39,308 nt of DNA from positions 1-39,308 of the forward strand of contig NZ_JAMXLY010000030.1 of assembly GCF_024054555.1 (NCBI RefSeq), given 5' to 3'. Source of the stretch: Segatella cerevisiae. GTDB lineage: Bacteria > Bacteroidota > Bacteroidia > Bacteroidales > Bacteroidaceae. Below the pieces are notes generated by a model. The model ran no database searches and was not told the DNA's origin. It saw only the letters and a list, made by a program, of their open reading frames with translations. This document shows positions 18,276-26,410 of the stretch, piece by piece. How positions within the stretch are numbered: position 1 is the stretch's first letter; the number at the start of each line of letters is the position of its first letter. The position numbers and the translations under genes were made by a program.

Positions 18276-19529
18276 ATGGAAATGAAAAGAAAATTACTGG
18301 GAATGCTGATGATATTAATGGCCTTGGGCTGTTCGTTCATCTCTTGCAGTGATAATGATAACACGGGAACGCCGGCACGAAATCTCAAACTCGCCCTGAC
18401 TCTGGATATGCCTTTGGACCTAAAGGATCCGACTTTGCTCAATGCCAATGCAGCATTGGTTAATGTGCAGACAGGTGCCAAATATACTTTTTCCGATTTC
18501 AGGAAGGTGGGAGATGTGTATACTGACTCCTTGAATATTCCTGAGGGTACCTATAATGTCACTATTGACGGGAATGTATCTTATCTCATAGACAGTACAA
18601 CTGTAAAGGCAGCCGTCAAGACTTCCGAGGACAATGTCCATCTCACAGCGACATCTGAGTCGGAGACTGTAGACAAGAAAATCGCTTTGAATACCTTCAA
18701 TGCTCAGAATGGATTTGTCATCTCTGAGATCTTTTATACAGGAACACTGACGCCTGCCGGGAAACCATATACCAGTGACCAGTATATCAAGATCGCCAAC
18801 AACAGTGATACGACTATGTATGCTGATGGATTGGCCTTCGTGGAGTCGGCCTTCCTTTCAACTCAAAAAGAGGATTATACGCCTGATATTATGAATCAGG
18901 CGATGACCATTGATGCAATTTACCTGATCCCCGGTTCAGGAAAAGAACATCCTGTAAAACCCGGACAGGAATTGCTCCTTGCTTTGGATGCCAAGAACCA
19001 TAAGGAACTCAATGCCAATTCAGTAGACCTGAGCAAGGCAGACTTCGAGTTTTATGACGAATCTTCTGATCCTCATTTTTCAGATGATGACAATCCGGAT
19101 GTCCCCAATTTGGATAGTTGGTACAACTATTCCCTTTCTTATTTCATCCTTCATACCGGTGGGTACAAGACTTATGCACTTGCCCGGCCTGAGGTCAATA
19201 AAGATACGTTCCTGGCAAATTACCGGTATACCTACACGTATGATTTTTTATCCCCTAATGGCACGACTTTCAAGATGAAGGGTGTAGGTTTTAAACTCCC
19301 GAATGCATGGATCGTAGACGCCGTCAACCTGAGTGTGCCGGGCTCTCATAAGTGGAATATTGTTTCAAGTAAATTGGATGCCGGCTGGACTTACTGCGGT
19401 AAGGTGGCCCAAGACAAGAACCGGTATGGGAAGGCTGTGCGCAGGAAACGTGCAGGCACGAAATTCGTAGATACAAATAATTCCACGAATGACTTTACGC
19501 CTGATACAATTCCTTCGTTATTAGAGTAA
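18276..19529 (+). CDS. DUF4876 surface lipoprotein, copy 2
   Basis: A 417-residue paralogue of the gene at 13842 and closer to the copy at 19989. Lipobox GCSFISC followed by SDNDN. Long stretches are nearly identical with copy 3 (for example ESETVDKKIALNTFNA and YTPDIMNQAMT). It shows the same order: N-terminal beta domain, then the ISEIFYTGTL region, ending TNNSTNDFTPD. The N-terminal beta domain and the loop after SWY (about residue 285-335) differ most between copies, which would fit different ligands or antigenic faces. The second Met (18282) is the likelier start by alignment. It has its own terminator. Confidence 0.85.
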   Translation: MEMKRKLLGMLMILMALGCSFISCSDNDNTGTPARNLKLALTLDMPLDLKDPTLLNANAALVNVQTGAKYTFSDFRKVGDVYTDSLNIPEGTYNVTIDGNVSYLIDSTTVKAAVKTSEDNVHLTATSESETVDKKIALNTFNAQNGFVISEIFYTGTLTPAGKPYTSDQYIKIANNSDTTMYADGLAFVESAFLSTQKEDYTPDIMNQAMTIDAIYLIPGSGKEHPVKPGQELLLALDAKNHKELNANSVDLSKADFEFYDESSDPHFSDDDNPDVPNLDSWYNYSLSYFILHTGGYKTYALARPEVNKDTFLANYRYTYTYDFLSPNGTTFKMKGVGFKLPNAWIVDAVNLSVPGSHKWNIVSSKLDAGWTYCGKVAQDKNRYGKAVRRKRAGTKFVDTNNSTNDFTPDTIPSLLE

Positions 19530-19988
19530 AAGCAATAGGTGGAGTGGGGAGAATGTCATCCTTCTTCACTGGCATTTAGGGGAAGTAATCAGTATAAGAT
19601 TGAAGTGAATCATTGGAGTTTTGAAATGGATTTCCTCTTATATGTCGGTTTGGCTAATCTGAAGGGTTCTCTCCATCTGTCGGAACGAACAGTAGTGTAT
19701 TTTCGAATGTTCTGTGTTCTATAGTGTGTAGTGATGGCCTTCAATGCTTCTGAAAGGGGGTGTTGGAGGCCTGTTTTTTACTCTCGTGTGTGGCTTTGTT
19801 ATTTAGGATAAGTCTTTTAAGATGATGTCGACAGCGTCGCTCTGGTGGCATCGGAACTCGGCAATATGTCCATCTCAGAAATAATCTGGTATTAGTGGCT
19901 GGTATCCTAATCTGAATCGTAAATGCGTTGAAAGGATTGCTCTTGGAATGGAACCTTAACATATAATAATCAATAAACAAGTTTGAAA
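19530..19988. other. Gap between DUF4876 copies 2 and 3
   Basis: About 460 nt. It contains the copy 2 terminator (19736-19779). The stretch before that terminator weakly resembles the trailer of copy 3 (an ATGTCGG/CTGTCGG-ACGA core, then a T-rich run before GCCTTCAA). The remaining 200 nt before copy 3 show no clear promoter. Confidence 0.5.
19736..19779 (+). terminator. Terminator after DUF4876 copy 2
   Basis: An imperfect stem with outer arms GGCCTTCAA and TTGGAGGCC (one G-T pair), ending at 19771, followed by TGTTTTTT (19772-19779). The arm is homologous to those at 18008 and 21377. Confidence 0.85.
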
Positions 19989-21245
19989 ATGAAAAGAAAA
20001 TTATTTGGTATTTTAATGATCGTAATAGTCCTTGGCAGTGCGTTTGTCTCCTGTAAGGACAATGATGATTCGGCGGACAGTTCTGCGCGTGAACTGAAAC
20101 TTGCCCTGGCTTTGAATATGCCTTTGAATGTGCAAGCGCCGGTATTGCTCAATGCCAATGCGACATTGGTGAACGTGCAGACCCGAAAGACGTATACGAC
20201 TTCCAATTTCAGGAAGAGCGGTGAACTGTATGCAGACTCCTTGAATATTCCCGAAGGAACGTATAATATCACGATTGATGGGAATGTTTCTTACAGTATC
20301 GACAGTACAACGGTAAAGACAGCCGTGAAAACTTCAGAGAAAAATGTCAGTCTCGTAGCAGCATCGTCTGAGTCGGAAACTGTAGATAAGAAAATTGCCT
20401 TGAATACATTCAACGCTGAGGAGGGATTCGTCATCTCGGAGATTTTCTTTACCGGTACTCTGACACCTGACGGAAAGCAGTATTCTGATGACCAGTATGT
20501 CAAGATAGCCAACAATAGCGATACGACGATGTATGCCGATGGACTGGCATTCGTGGAATCTTCATTCCTGACAGTGGAAAAGGAAGATTATACTCCTGAC
20601 ATTATGAATCAGGCGATGACCGTAGACGCTGTATACCTGATACCGGGAACGGGGAAGGAATATCCCGTAAACCCCGGTCAGGAACTGGTCCTCGCTCTGA
20701 ATGCCAGAAATCATAAGGAACTCAATCCCAATTCTATAGATCTGAGTCATGCTGACTTCGAGTTTTATGACGAATCTTCTGATCCTGATTTTGCGGATGA
20801 TGACAATCCTGATGTGCCTAACCTGATCAGTTGGTCAAACAATTCTTATTCTTATTTCACCCTTCATAACCGGGGATTCAAAACGTATGCACTTGCCAAA
20901 CCTCAGGTCGATATGGATACTTTCCTGAAGAATTACAGGTATACTTACACCTACGTTTTTACGTTTGATGGTATCTCCTATGATATGGATGATGACGGTT
21001 ATAAATTGCCGAATGCCTGGATTGTCGATGCCGTCAATCTGAGTGTGGCAGATTCTTATCAATGGAATGTCGTTTCGAATACTTTGGACAAAGGTTGGAC
21101 GCATTGCGGTGAGGTTGACCACGACAATAGTAGATATGGAAAAGCAGTGGTCAGGAAGAAATCGGATAACAAATTCGTAGATACGAATAACTTGACGAAT
21201 GATTTCAATGCCGATGCCCATCCTACGTTGCTCGACAATGACTGA
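19989..21245 (+). CDS. DUF4876 surface lipoprotein, copy 3
   Basis: A 418-residue paralogue of copies 1 and 2, with lipobox GSAFVSC followed by KDNDD, a good match to the K-D/E-rich surface export signal of Bacteroidota lipoproteins. The domain order is the same. The ATG at 19989 (MKRKLFGILM) aligns with the other copies; the upstream TTG at 19983 has no support. Together with copy 2 it lies outside the receptor operon as a stand-alone unit, suggesting duplication of gene plus terminator. Whether all copies use the same receptor is unknown. Confidence 0.85.
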   Translation: MKRKLFGILMIVIVLGSAFVSCKDNDDSADSSARELKLALALNMPLNVQAPVLLNANATLVNVQTRKTYTTSNFRKSGELYADSLNIPEGTYNITIDGNVSYSIDSTTVKTAVKTSEKNVSLVAASSESETVDKKIALNTFNAEEGFVISEIFFTGTLTPDGKQYSDDQYVKIANNSDTTMYADGLAFVESSFLTVEKEDYTPDIMNQAMTVDAVYLIPGTGKEYPVNPGQELVLALNARNHKELNPNSIDLSHADFEFYDESSDPDFADDDNPDVPNLISWSNNSYSYFTLHNRGFKTYALAKPQVDMDTFLKNYRYTYTYVFTFDGISYDMDDDGYKLPNAWIVDAVNLSVADSYQWNVVSNTLDKGWTHCGEVDHDNSRYGKAVVRKKSDNKFVDTNNLTNDFNADAHPTLLDND

Positions 21246-21376
21246 TTACCTCTTGTCATGACTGAACCTGACGTAAGTTGGATGAAGCTGTATCAGTGGT
21301 AATAAAATCCGGCTCTATGTCGGAGCGATCTTAGGAAAGAATGTCTTGTAAGTTCTTTCAGTTCTATCGTATTATA

Positions 21377-21413
21377 ATGCCTTCAATACCCTGATCAGTG
21401 GTATTGAAGGCAT
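21377..21413. terminator. Terminator between DUF4876 copy 3 and the convergent gene
   Basis: A perfect 14-bp stem (21377-21390 with 21400-21413) and a 9-nt loop; the plus-strand tail is TTCTATC and the minus-strand tail TATAAT. It lies between two convergent genes and may serve both. It shares GCCTTCAA/TTGAAGGC with the two other terminators of the cluster. Confidence 0.8.
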
Positions 21414-21437
21414 TTCTATCAAACGGATCAGTATTCT

Positions 21438-21980
21438 TTACAAGTCGTTCATAAACTGTTTCTTATGGTTGGACGAATTGATGGCGTCAGTATATTGGAT
21501 ATGGGTACTGAAATTATGGTAAACACCTTTGCTCTTTTGGACAAAACCATAGATCTGACCCTCTTTTGCGTTGATGATGAATCCGGGTTGTTCCGGGCTT
21601 TGGTCATGCTCGACAAAAGCATTGTTGCCGTATTTGCTGGCAAGGAGTTTTCGGAGTTCTTCCAGCCTGATCTTGGCATCCTGAGCATTCAGATGATTAT
21701 AATAAGCCTGTGCTGCAAATACGATCTGTGTCTCGGGGTCAAAATAGACGGCGATCTTAGCTTTCTTATTCAGAAATTTGCCATTGAAGATCCTTGTCCC
21801 GTCTTCCACCGAATATTTGCTAGAGAACTTATTCAGTTTGAATCCCTTTGAAATCAGTTGTTTCTGATACTGCTCGATGGTTCCCGTCAATGGAATCCCA
21901 TTGAATTTCAAGTGTTCATTCTGAGCTTGTGCAAAGATGGACAAGAGGGAGAAAAGGGCTATCAATACAGATTTTTTCAT
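21438..21980 (-). CDS. Exported small protein, paralogue A, unknown function
   Basis: A 180-residue protein with signal peptide about 1-19 (IFAQA-QN). The mature start HLKFNGIPLTGTIEQYQKQL and the end KKQFMNDL are shared with paralogue B at 22223-22780. Both have a central GKFLNKKAKI/GKFVNQKAKI and a later SKYGANH/NA block. It looks like a single alpha/beta domain of about 160 residues, periplasmic or secreted. I have seen similar openings (KF-GIP-GT) in other Bacteroidales proteins of unknown function. No catalytic motif is visible. Confidence 0.7.
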   Translation of the reverse strand: MKKSVLIALFSLLSIFAQAQNEHLKFNGIPLTGTIEQYQKQLISKGFKLNKFSSKYSVEDGTRIFNGKFLNKKAKIAVYFDPETQIVFAAQAYYNHLNAQDAKIRLEELRKLLASKYGNNAFVEHDQSPEQPGFIINAKEGQIYGFVQKSKGVYHNFSTHIQYTDAINSSNHKKQFMNDL

Positions 21981-22017
21981 ATGAGTTCTGCTTTATTATA
22001 ATTTCTGAAATGACGAA

Positions 22018-22025
22018 CAAAGATA
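22018..22025 (-). promoter_or_regulatory. -7 box for paralogue A
   Basis: TATCTTTG on the minus strand, 38 nt before the start. The surrounding 14 nt (GAACAAAGATACAT on the plus strand) are identical to those before paralogue B. No -33 element stands out. Confidence 0.45.
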
Positions 22026-22222
22026 CATAATTTCCTGAATATGTATACTATTCTTCTAAAACTATTTTCAGGTAACTGTTTTTTTATCCCAATTTCGGAA
22101 ACTTTAAAAGTTTTTGAGCAAGCATCAGAAAGGATATGAAGGTGCTATAGGTTTCTTTGGAACTTGTTTCTTGTGAGAAAAAATCAGATGGAAAGTGGGC
22201 GGGTAAAGTCGCGTCTCCCTGT

Positions 22223-22780
22223 TCACAGATCATTCATGATCCGGTGCTGGTGACTCGCCTCGCTGAGGGAATCCGTGTATTCTATATAAGTATTGTAAAA
22301 AATTGTGCTTTTGGTGATATAGCCATAGACCTGCCCTTGTGAGGTGGTCAATAGAAATCCCGGCAGTTCCTTGCTTTGGTCGGCTTCCTTCATGTGATTG
22401 GCACCGTATTTACTGGCGAGGAGACTCTTGAAATATTCGAGTTTGAATTGTGCTGAATTCTTATTGAGTTTGGTGAAATAAGCCTGAACTCTGAAGACCT
22501 GATCCGTCTTGGTATCGAAAAAAACTCTGATTTTCGCTTTCTGGTTGACGAATTTTCCATGGAAGAGCCTTTTGCCTTCAGGCGCCAAAGTACCGTCAAG
22601 TTGTTCGTTCTCGAATTTGTTGATAACGTTTTGCGTGAAGCCTTTTGCAATCAATTGGGCTTGGAATTGAGAAATAGTACCTGTAATGGGTATTCCGGCA
22701 AATTTCATGTGTCCGGACTGTGCCTTTGACATGACCGAAAGCAGGCAGAAAATCAATAATAAAATGTTTTTTCTTATCAT
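22223..22780 (-). CDS. Exported small protein, paralogue B, unknown function
   Basis: A 185-residue protein with signal peptide about 1-20 (VMSKA-QS) and the same plan as paralogue A: HMKFAGIPITGTISQFQAQL at the mature start and HQHRIMNDL at the end. The ATG at 22780 (MIRKNILLL) is preferred to a start 28 codons upstream because it gives a normal signal peptide and leaves the promoter at 22813-22846 in front. About 240 nt separate it from paralogue A, so each has its own promoter. Tandem duplication is likely; function unknown. Confidence 0.7.
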   Translation of the reverse strand: MIRKNILLLIFCLLSVMSKAQSGHMKFAGIPITGTISQFQAQLIAKGFTQNVINKFENEQLDGTLAPEGKRLFHGKFVNQKAKIRVFFDTKTDQVFRVQAYFTKLNKNSAQFKLEYFKSLLASKYGANHMKEADQSKELPGFLLTTSQGQVYGYITKSTIFYNTYIEYTDSLSEASHQHRIMNDL

Positions 22781-22812
22781 GCAATTCTTGTTTTGATTAT
22801 CCTTATCGAGAA

Positions 22813-22846
22813 CAAAGATACATAAAATCTCATGAAAAATGACAAA
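22813..22846 (-). promoter_or_regulatory. Promoter of paralogue B
   Basis: On the minus strand: TTTG (22843-22846), 22-nt spacer, TATCTTTG (22813-22820). The leader would be about 35 nt. Confidence 0.55.
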
Positions 22847-23001
22847 TATCCCTCTTCTCAACATTAATTAACAAGTTTTGCGAATTAGCATGATAATGGA
22901 TAATCTTCTTGATTACAAGGCTGTTGGGGATGGTAGGCTTTCTGATAGAATCGATTCGATAGGTTCTTTACGGTTGTAGATGAGGCTGGTTGTGAGAAAA
23001 G

Positions 23002-23045
23002 GGATCTCGGCAGAGGAGATCAGAACATTCCTTTGCCGGGAGACC
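23002..23045 (-). terminator. Terminator of the glycerophosphodiesterase gene
   Basis: An imperfect stem of about 16 bp (23002-23017 with 23029-23045) directly after the stop codon at 23056, then CCTTTTCTC on the minus strand. Confidence 0.65.
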
Positions 23046-23055
23046 CCATGTTATG

Positions 23056-23823
23056 TTATTTTGTCAATTTCAAGGCTTCTACAGGATGGTTGGTCGTGAT
23101 GAAGTCCACCTTTTCGTTGATCAGTTGTTTCATCTTGTCCTGATCATCCACTGTCCAGACATTGACGATCAGTCCCAGTCGATGGGCTTGGGTGATCCAT
23201 TCAGGATGCTTGAAAAAGCAACTCTGCTCATAGTCGATGCCAGTGCAACCGATGGCCCTTGCCTGTTCTGGTGTCAGGTCTCCATTGAGGTATGCGATCT
23301 GGACATTTCTAGGAGCTTTCCGTGCGAGTTGTTCACAGACATTCTGACTGAAGGAGATATATTCCACTTGCTTCACCATGCCCAACTGTTTTACAATGTT
23401 GAGGACAGAGTCCACGCAGCGGTCTTCTGCTTCAGGCGTGATATGGGCCTTGATCTCGAGGATCATCTGAGTGCCGTGCAACTTTTTCCCTTCCTCGAGG
23501 TAAGCCCTCAGGGTAGGGAGAGGTTCTCCGTTAGATAATTTCTCGTTCGCGAGGTCTTTGTAGTTGGCAAGTTCGATGTTGATCCCATCAGGGCGTACAC
23601 GGTCATGGTTGACGACCACGACACCATCTTTAGTAATGTGAACATCGAATTCTGAACCGTACACACCTAAGCCGTGTGCACCCTTGAGAGAAGCCAGTGA
23701 GTTCTGTGCAGCACCCGGAGCTGTCCAATACCCTCGGTGTGAGATCACTCTGGTTTTTGCAGAAACGCCAATGGCAGATACCAGACAAAGAGCCATAAGT
23801 GCTAATTTGATTTTTTTGTACAT
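23056..23823 (-). CDS. Glycerophosphodiester phosphodiesterase, exported
   Basis: A 255-residue enzyme that should hydrolyse glycerophosphodiesters to sn-glycerol 3-phosphate and an alcohol. Signal peptide about 1-22 (VSA-KT), so it acts in the periplasm or outside. GDPD active-site marks are visible: HRG (His29, Arg30), Asn41 in AQNSLAS, EFD (Glu58, Asp60) and NHD (His73), with LEIKAH further on. The length is normal for a single-domain family member. The ATG at 23823 was chosen over starts 26 or 10 codons upstream because it begins the signal peptide. It is transcribed alone from the promoter at 24007-24038 and closed by a terminator. Confidence 0.9.
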   Translation of the reverse strand: MYKKIKLALMALCLVSAIGVSAKTRVISHRGYWTAPGAAQNSLASLKGAHGLGVYGSEFDVHITKDGVVVVNHDRVRPDGINIELANYKDLANEKLSNGEPLPTLRAYLEEGKKLHGTQMILEIKAHITPEAEDRCVDSVLNIVKQLGMVKQVEYISFSQNVCEQLARKAPRNVQIAYLNGDLTPEQARAIGCTGIDYEQSCFFKHPEWITQAHRLGLIVNVWTVDDQDKMKQLINEKVDFITTNHPVEALKLTK

Positions 23824-24006
23824 GTTTTTGATATTTAGAATAAATTGATCCATTATATAAAATAAGGTTTGTTCAGTCCGGCCCTCATATCGATACAACA
23901 AATGTCTTTGTAGGTATATAAAGGTTGGTGAGGTGAACGAATCTGTGATATATGAATTGCGATGAACTCCCTTTATCCTGTATCATGCGATTGTAAATTG
24001 ACGGTT

Positions 24007-24038
24007 CAAAGTTATAACTATTTCGGAAACTGAGCAAA
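24007..24038 (-). promoter_or_regulatory. Promoter of the GDPD gene
   Basis: On the minus strand: TTTG (24035-24038), exactly 20 nt, TAACTTTG (24007-24014). This is a full consensus match. The start codon is at 23823, giving a leader of about 180 nt, long enough for regulation in the RNA. Confidence 0.65.
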
Positions 24039-24059
24039 CCGGATCTTTGAAATAGTTAT
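24014..24059. promoter_or_regulatory. Inverted repeat overlapping the GDPD promoter
   Basis: A perfect 11-bp dyad, ATAACTATTTC (24014-24024) and GAAATAGTTAT (24049-24059), with a 24-nt centre that contains the -33 element. One arm touches the -7 box. The placement suits a repressor or activator site for a dimer. Confidence 0.55.
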
Positions 24060-24291
24060 GATAATAAGTTTACACGCAAACCTTTACAGATTTTGGAACT
24101 TCAGAAAATGAAAAGAACGATGCCCCTCTGCGGGTGATTTGCAAAAAGTTCCTTTACGGACTTCTGCACTAGTGACTAACGAGTTGTTTTCCTGTACGTT
24201 TTTATAGTGATCAGAGCACTTTGGACTTGCCTTTCATGGAAGATACTGTGCTTTCAGGGGTATTAAAGGCATGTATTTGATTGGAAGAAAG

Positions 24292-24323
24292 AAGATTGCT
24301 CCGGAAAAAGGCGGAGCAATCTT
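24292..24323 (-). terminator. Terminator of the NAD(P)-binding reductase gene
   Basis: A perfect 12-bp stem (24292-24303 with 24312-24323) and an 8-nt loop, followed on the minus strand by CTTTCTTCC. It is 30 nt after the stop. Confidence 0.8.
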
Positions 24324-24352
24324 TATCTGTAATGATACGTCTCCAATCAGGC

Positions 24353-25003
24353 TTAGTAACCTATGGTGAAACGCTCTTTATGATGCTGTGGTTTTTCCAG
24401 TTCATCCACCATTGCCACGGCATAGTCCTGAACAGAAATATGGCTATTGCCCTCAGCATCTACGACCAAGTTATCTTTGCCGAGACGGAATTTTCCTGTT
24501 CTTCCACCATCGCGATCAAACTTGCCAGCAGGAGAGAAGAATACCCAGTCAACGTCATCCACCTTCGTCAGGACATTGAGGTAGAAGTTGCCTAAAGGTC
24601 TTACGCCACCCATGATAGCCTCAGGGATAGCTCCAGAGTCAACGACCCTCAGTCCGGGTTTGACGAACAGTGTGCCTGCGCCTCCTACGATCAGGAAACG
24701 GTTGACCTTGCTCTTTCTGACAGCTTCCAGAATCTTTGGATAGTTCGTATTGATCAATTCTGTAATATCAGGATTCTTCCATCCCGGGTTATAGGCAGAG
24801 ATGACAGCATCTTTGCCTTCTGCGACCTTAGCCACAGCATCTACATCAGCTACATCAGCCTCGACAGCTTTGAGGTTGTCATTTTGAGGTAATTTCTTTA
24901 TATTGCGTACAATTGCCGTCACTTGATGTCCCCGATCCAGCAATTCTTTCAGTATAGCAGACCCTACGAAACCGGTCGCACCGATTAAAACTACATTTGC
25001 CAT
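24353..25003 (-). CDS. NAD(P)-binding atypical short-chain reductase (NmrA/YwnB-like)
   Basis: A 216-residue cytoplasmic Rossmann protein. GATGFVGS (about residues 8-15) is the dinucleotide-binding loop of the atypical SDR group; AIVRN (about 31-35) follows strand 2 and fits NADP preference; EADVAD and DAVISAYNPG mark strands 3 and 4; VGGAGTLF is near the active site region. There is no Tyr-x-x-x-Lys catalytic pair, as usual in NmrA-like members. The substrate is unknown; many relatives are redox or stress related. It is a single-gene unit with its own promoter (25055-25085) and terminator. An HxlR regulator, a frequent partner of such reductases, exists at 35239 but 10 kb away. Confidence 0.85.
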   Translation of the reverse strand: MANVVLIGATGFVGSAILKELLDRGHQVTAIVRNIKKLPQNDNLKAVEADVADVDAVAKVAEGKDAVISAYNPGWKNPDITELINTNYPKILEAVRKSKVNRFLIVGGAGTLFVKPGLRVVDSGAIPEAIMGGVRPLGNFYLNVLTKVDDVDWVFFSPAGKFDRDGGRTGKFRLGKDNLVVDAEGNSHISVQDYAVAMVDELEKPQHHKERFTIGY

Positions 25004-25054
25004 AATTTCCCTTTCTGTTATATATTATTACATTTGTTATTAAGATACACAAGG

Positions 25055-25085
25055 CAAATATACAATAGTTTTCCCATATCCCCAA
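25055..25085 (-). promoter_or_regulatory. Promoter of the reductase gene
   Basis: On the minus strand: TTG (25083-25085), 20-nt spacer, TATATTTG (25055-25062). The leader is about 50 nt. Confidence 0.6.
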
Positions 25086-25272
25086 GGATTTCAAGGAGGA
25101 ATTGTGTATAAAAACGAAGAAAAATCCATTTATGGTTGAAGGGCCCTCGGTCGGCATTTCCCCTTTGCAGAAAGCGCCTGAACAGTTATTTTGACTGAAG
25201 CCATTTTTTCTTTGATTAATTGGTAATATTTCGTCATCCTTTACGTTTAATCAGTAGATTTAAAATTGGGCT

Positions 25273-26166
25273 ATGAAACTATTACGATATTCGGCTTTCT
25301 GTGGATTGCTGGTGGCGCTCTCACTCCTCTCCGGTACATCCTGCGCTCACAAGGGTGGACATCTGCCGATGGCAGGACCGGTTCTTGCAGAGGAAAAGCA
25401 GACTCCTTCTGACGGGACTGTTCACAACTCCGGTCGACAAGCAGGGCTTGCTCCTGTACTTTCCGGACATTCGGCAAAAGTGACGGGACTGGAAATCCCT
25501 GCACCTTTGAAAAACACCCCTGAAAGGATACTCAGGCGGACTGGTTTTGTGGAATCCTATAATTCCGCCACCAGAATACCTTCTTGGGTCGCCTGGCATC
25601 TGACAACAGCGCATACAGACGGTCCTGTTCAGCGCAAGGACTATGACTATATGGACGATGGGAGCGTGCCGGATCCGAAAGAGTACAGCGAAGATTACCG
25701 GCATTCCGGTTGGACACATGGGCACATGTGTCCTGCAGGGGACAACAAATGGTCGGCAAAGGCAATGGCTGATTGCTTTCTGGTGACTAATATGTGCCCT
25801 CAGGCAGCAGGACTGAATTCGGGATTGTGGAACACCATCGAGAAGCGTTGCCGTGAATGGGCACAGAAATATGGGGATGTCTATATAGTCTGTGGTCCGG
25901 TGTTGCTTCGCGGACAGCATCAGACGATCGGCAGAAACAGGGTTGTCGTGCCTGAGGCGTTCTTCAAGGTCGTACTCTGTATGCGGGGCACGCCGAAAGC
26001 GATAGGTTTCATCTGCCGGAATCAGTCTGCCAAAGGCCGGAAACCCGTGGAATTTGTCAATACAGTAGATGAGGTGGAGCGGATCACCGGCATCGATTTC
26101 TTTCCCGCTCTCCCTGATCGGATTGAGAAGGAGGTCGAGAGTCATTGTGATTTGAATAATTGGTAA
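25273..26166 (+). CDS. DNA/RNA non-specific endonuclease, lipoprotein
   Basis: A 297-residue member of the beta-beta-alpha-metal NUC family. Lipobox LSGTSC (Cys about 24) makes it a periplasmic or surface lipoprotein. After a low-complexity linker (about 25-85) the nuclease domain spans about 90-290. The active-site motif, DRGH in the family, reads T-H-G-H here (148-151), with His151 as general base, followed by MCPAGDNKW; the metal-binding region NMCPQ-x4-NSGLW follows. The first two residues of DRGH vary in the family, but His for Arg at 149 is unusual. It could digest extracellular nucleic acid for nutrition. Transcribed alone; no clear promoter found. Confidence 0.88.
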   Translation: MKLLRYSAFCGLLVALSLLSGTSCAHKGGHLPMAGPVLAEEKQTPSDGTVHNSGRQAGLAPVLSGHSAKVTGLEIPAPLKNTPERILRRTGFVESYNSATRIPSWVAWHLTTAHTDGPVQRKDYDYMDDGSVPDPKEYSEDYRHSGWTHGHMCPAGDNKWSAKAMADCFLVTNMCPQAAGLNSGLWNTIEKRCREWAQKYGDVYIVCGPVLLRGQHQTIGRNRVVVPEAFFKVVLCMRGTPKAIGFICRNQSAKGRKPVEFVNTVDEVERITGIDFFPALPDRIEKEVESHCDLNNW

Positions 26167-26346
26167 TCCTATAAGATCGTTTTGATTGTCTTCCTGTGTC
26201 TGGATAGTGAACCGCAGGAAAATGATGATGGACCTTCTCCCAAATATGTCGAAGATTAAGGCACTTGCCGTAGTCTCTTGATGACTTTCACCTTGCCCTT
26301 CTTCGTTTTTTATTGAAGGAATTCAATAGAAAGGTTTGAAAAAACA

Positions 26347-26375
26347 TTGTTTCTCAAAGAAAATACGTATTTTTG
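26347..26375 (+). promoter_or_regulatory. Promoter of the second hybrid-type regulator
   Basis: TTG (26347-26349), 18-nt spacer, TATTTTTG (26368-26375). The GTG start at 26411 is about 35 nt after the -7 box. Confidence 0.55.
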
Positions 26376-26410
26376 CAGGTAAATAACCCAAACGATTATC
26401 TACCTGAATT

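Larger units (their letters stand above)
23824..24352. other. Gap with GDPD promoter and reductase terminator
   Basis: About 530 nt. From left: a leader of some 180 nt for the GDPD gene, its promoter (24007-24038), an inverted repeat over it (24014-24059), about 230 nt with nothing recognised, and the terminator of the reductase gene (24292-24323). Confidence 0.55.

Noticed and set aside
26170..26335. Possible terminator after the nuclease gene (TTCCTGTG with CGCAGGAA)
   Set aside because: Only 8 bp with a mismatch and a 15-nt loop, no T-run.
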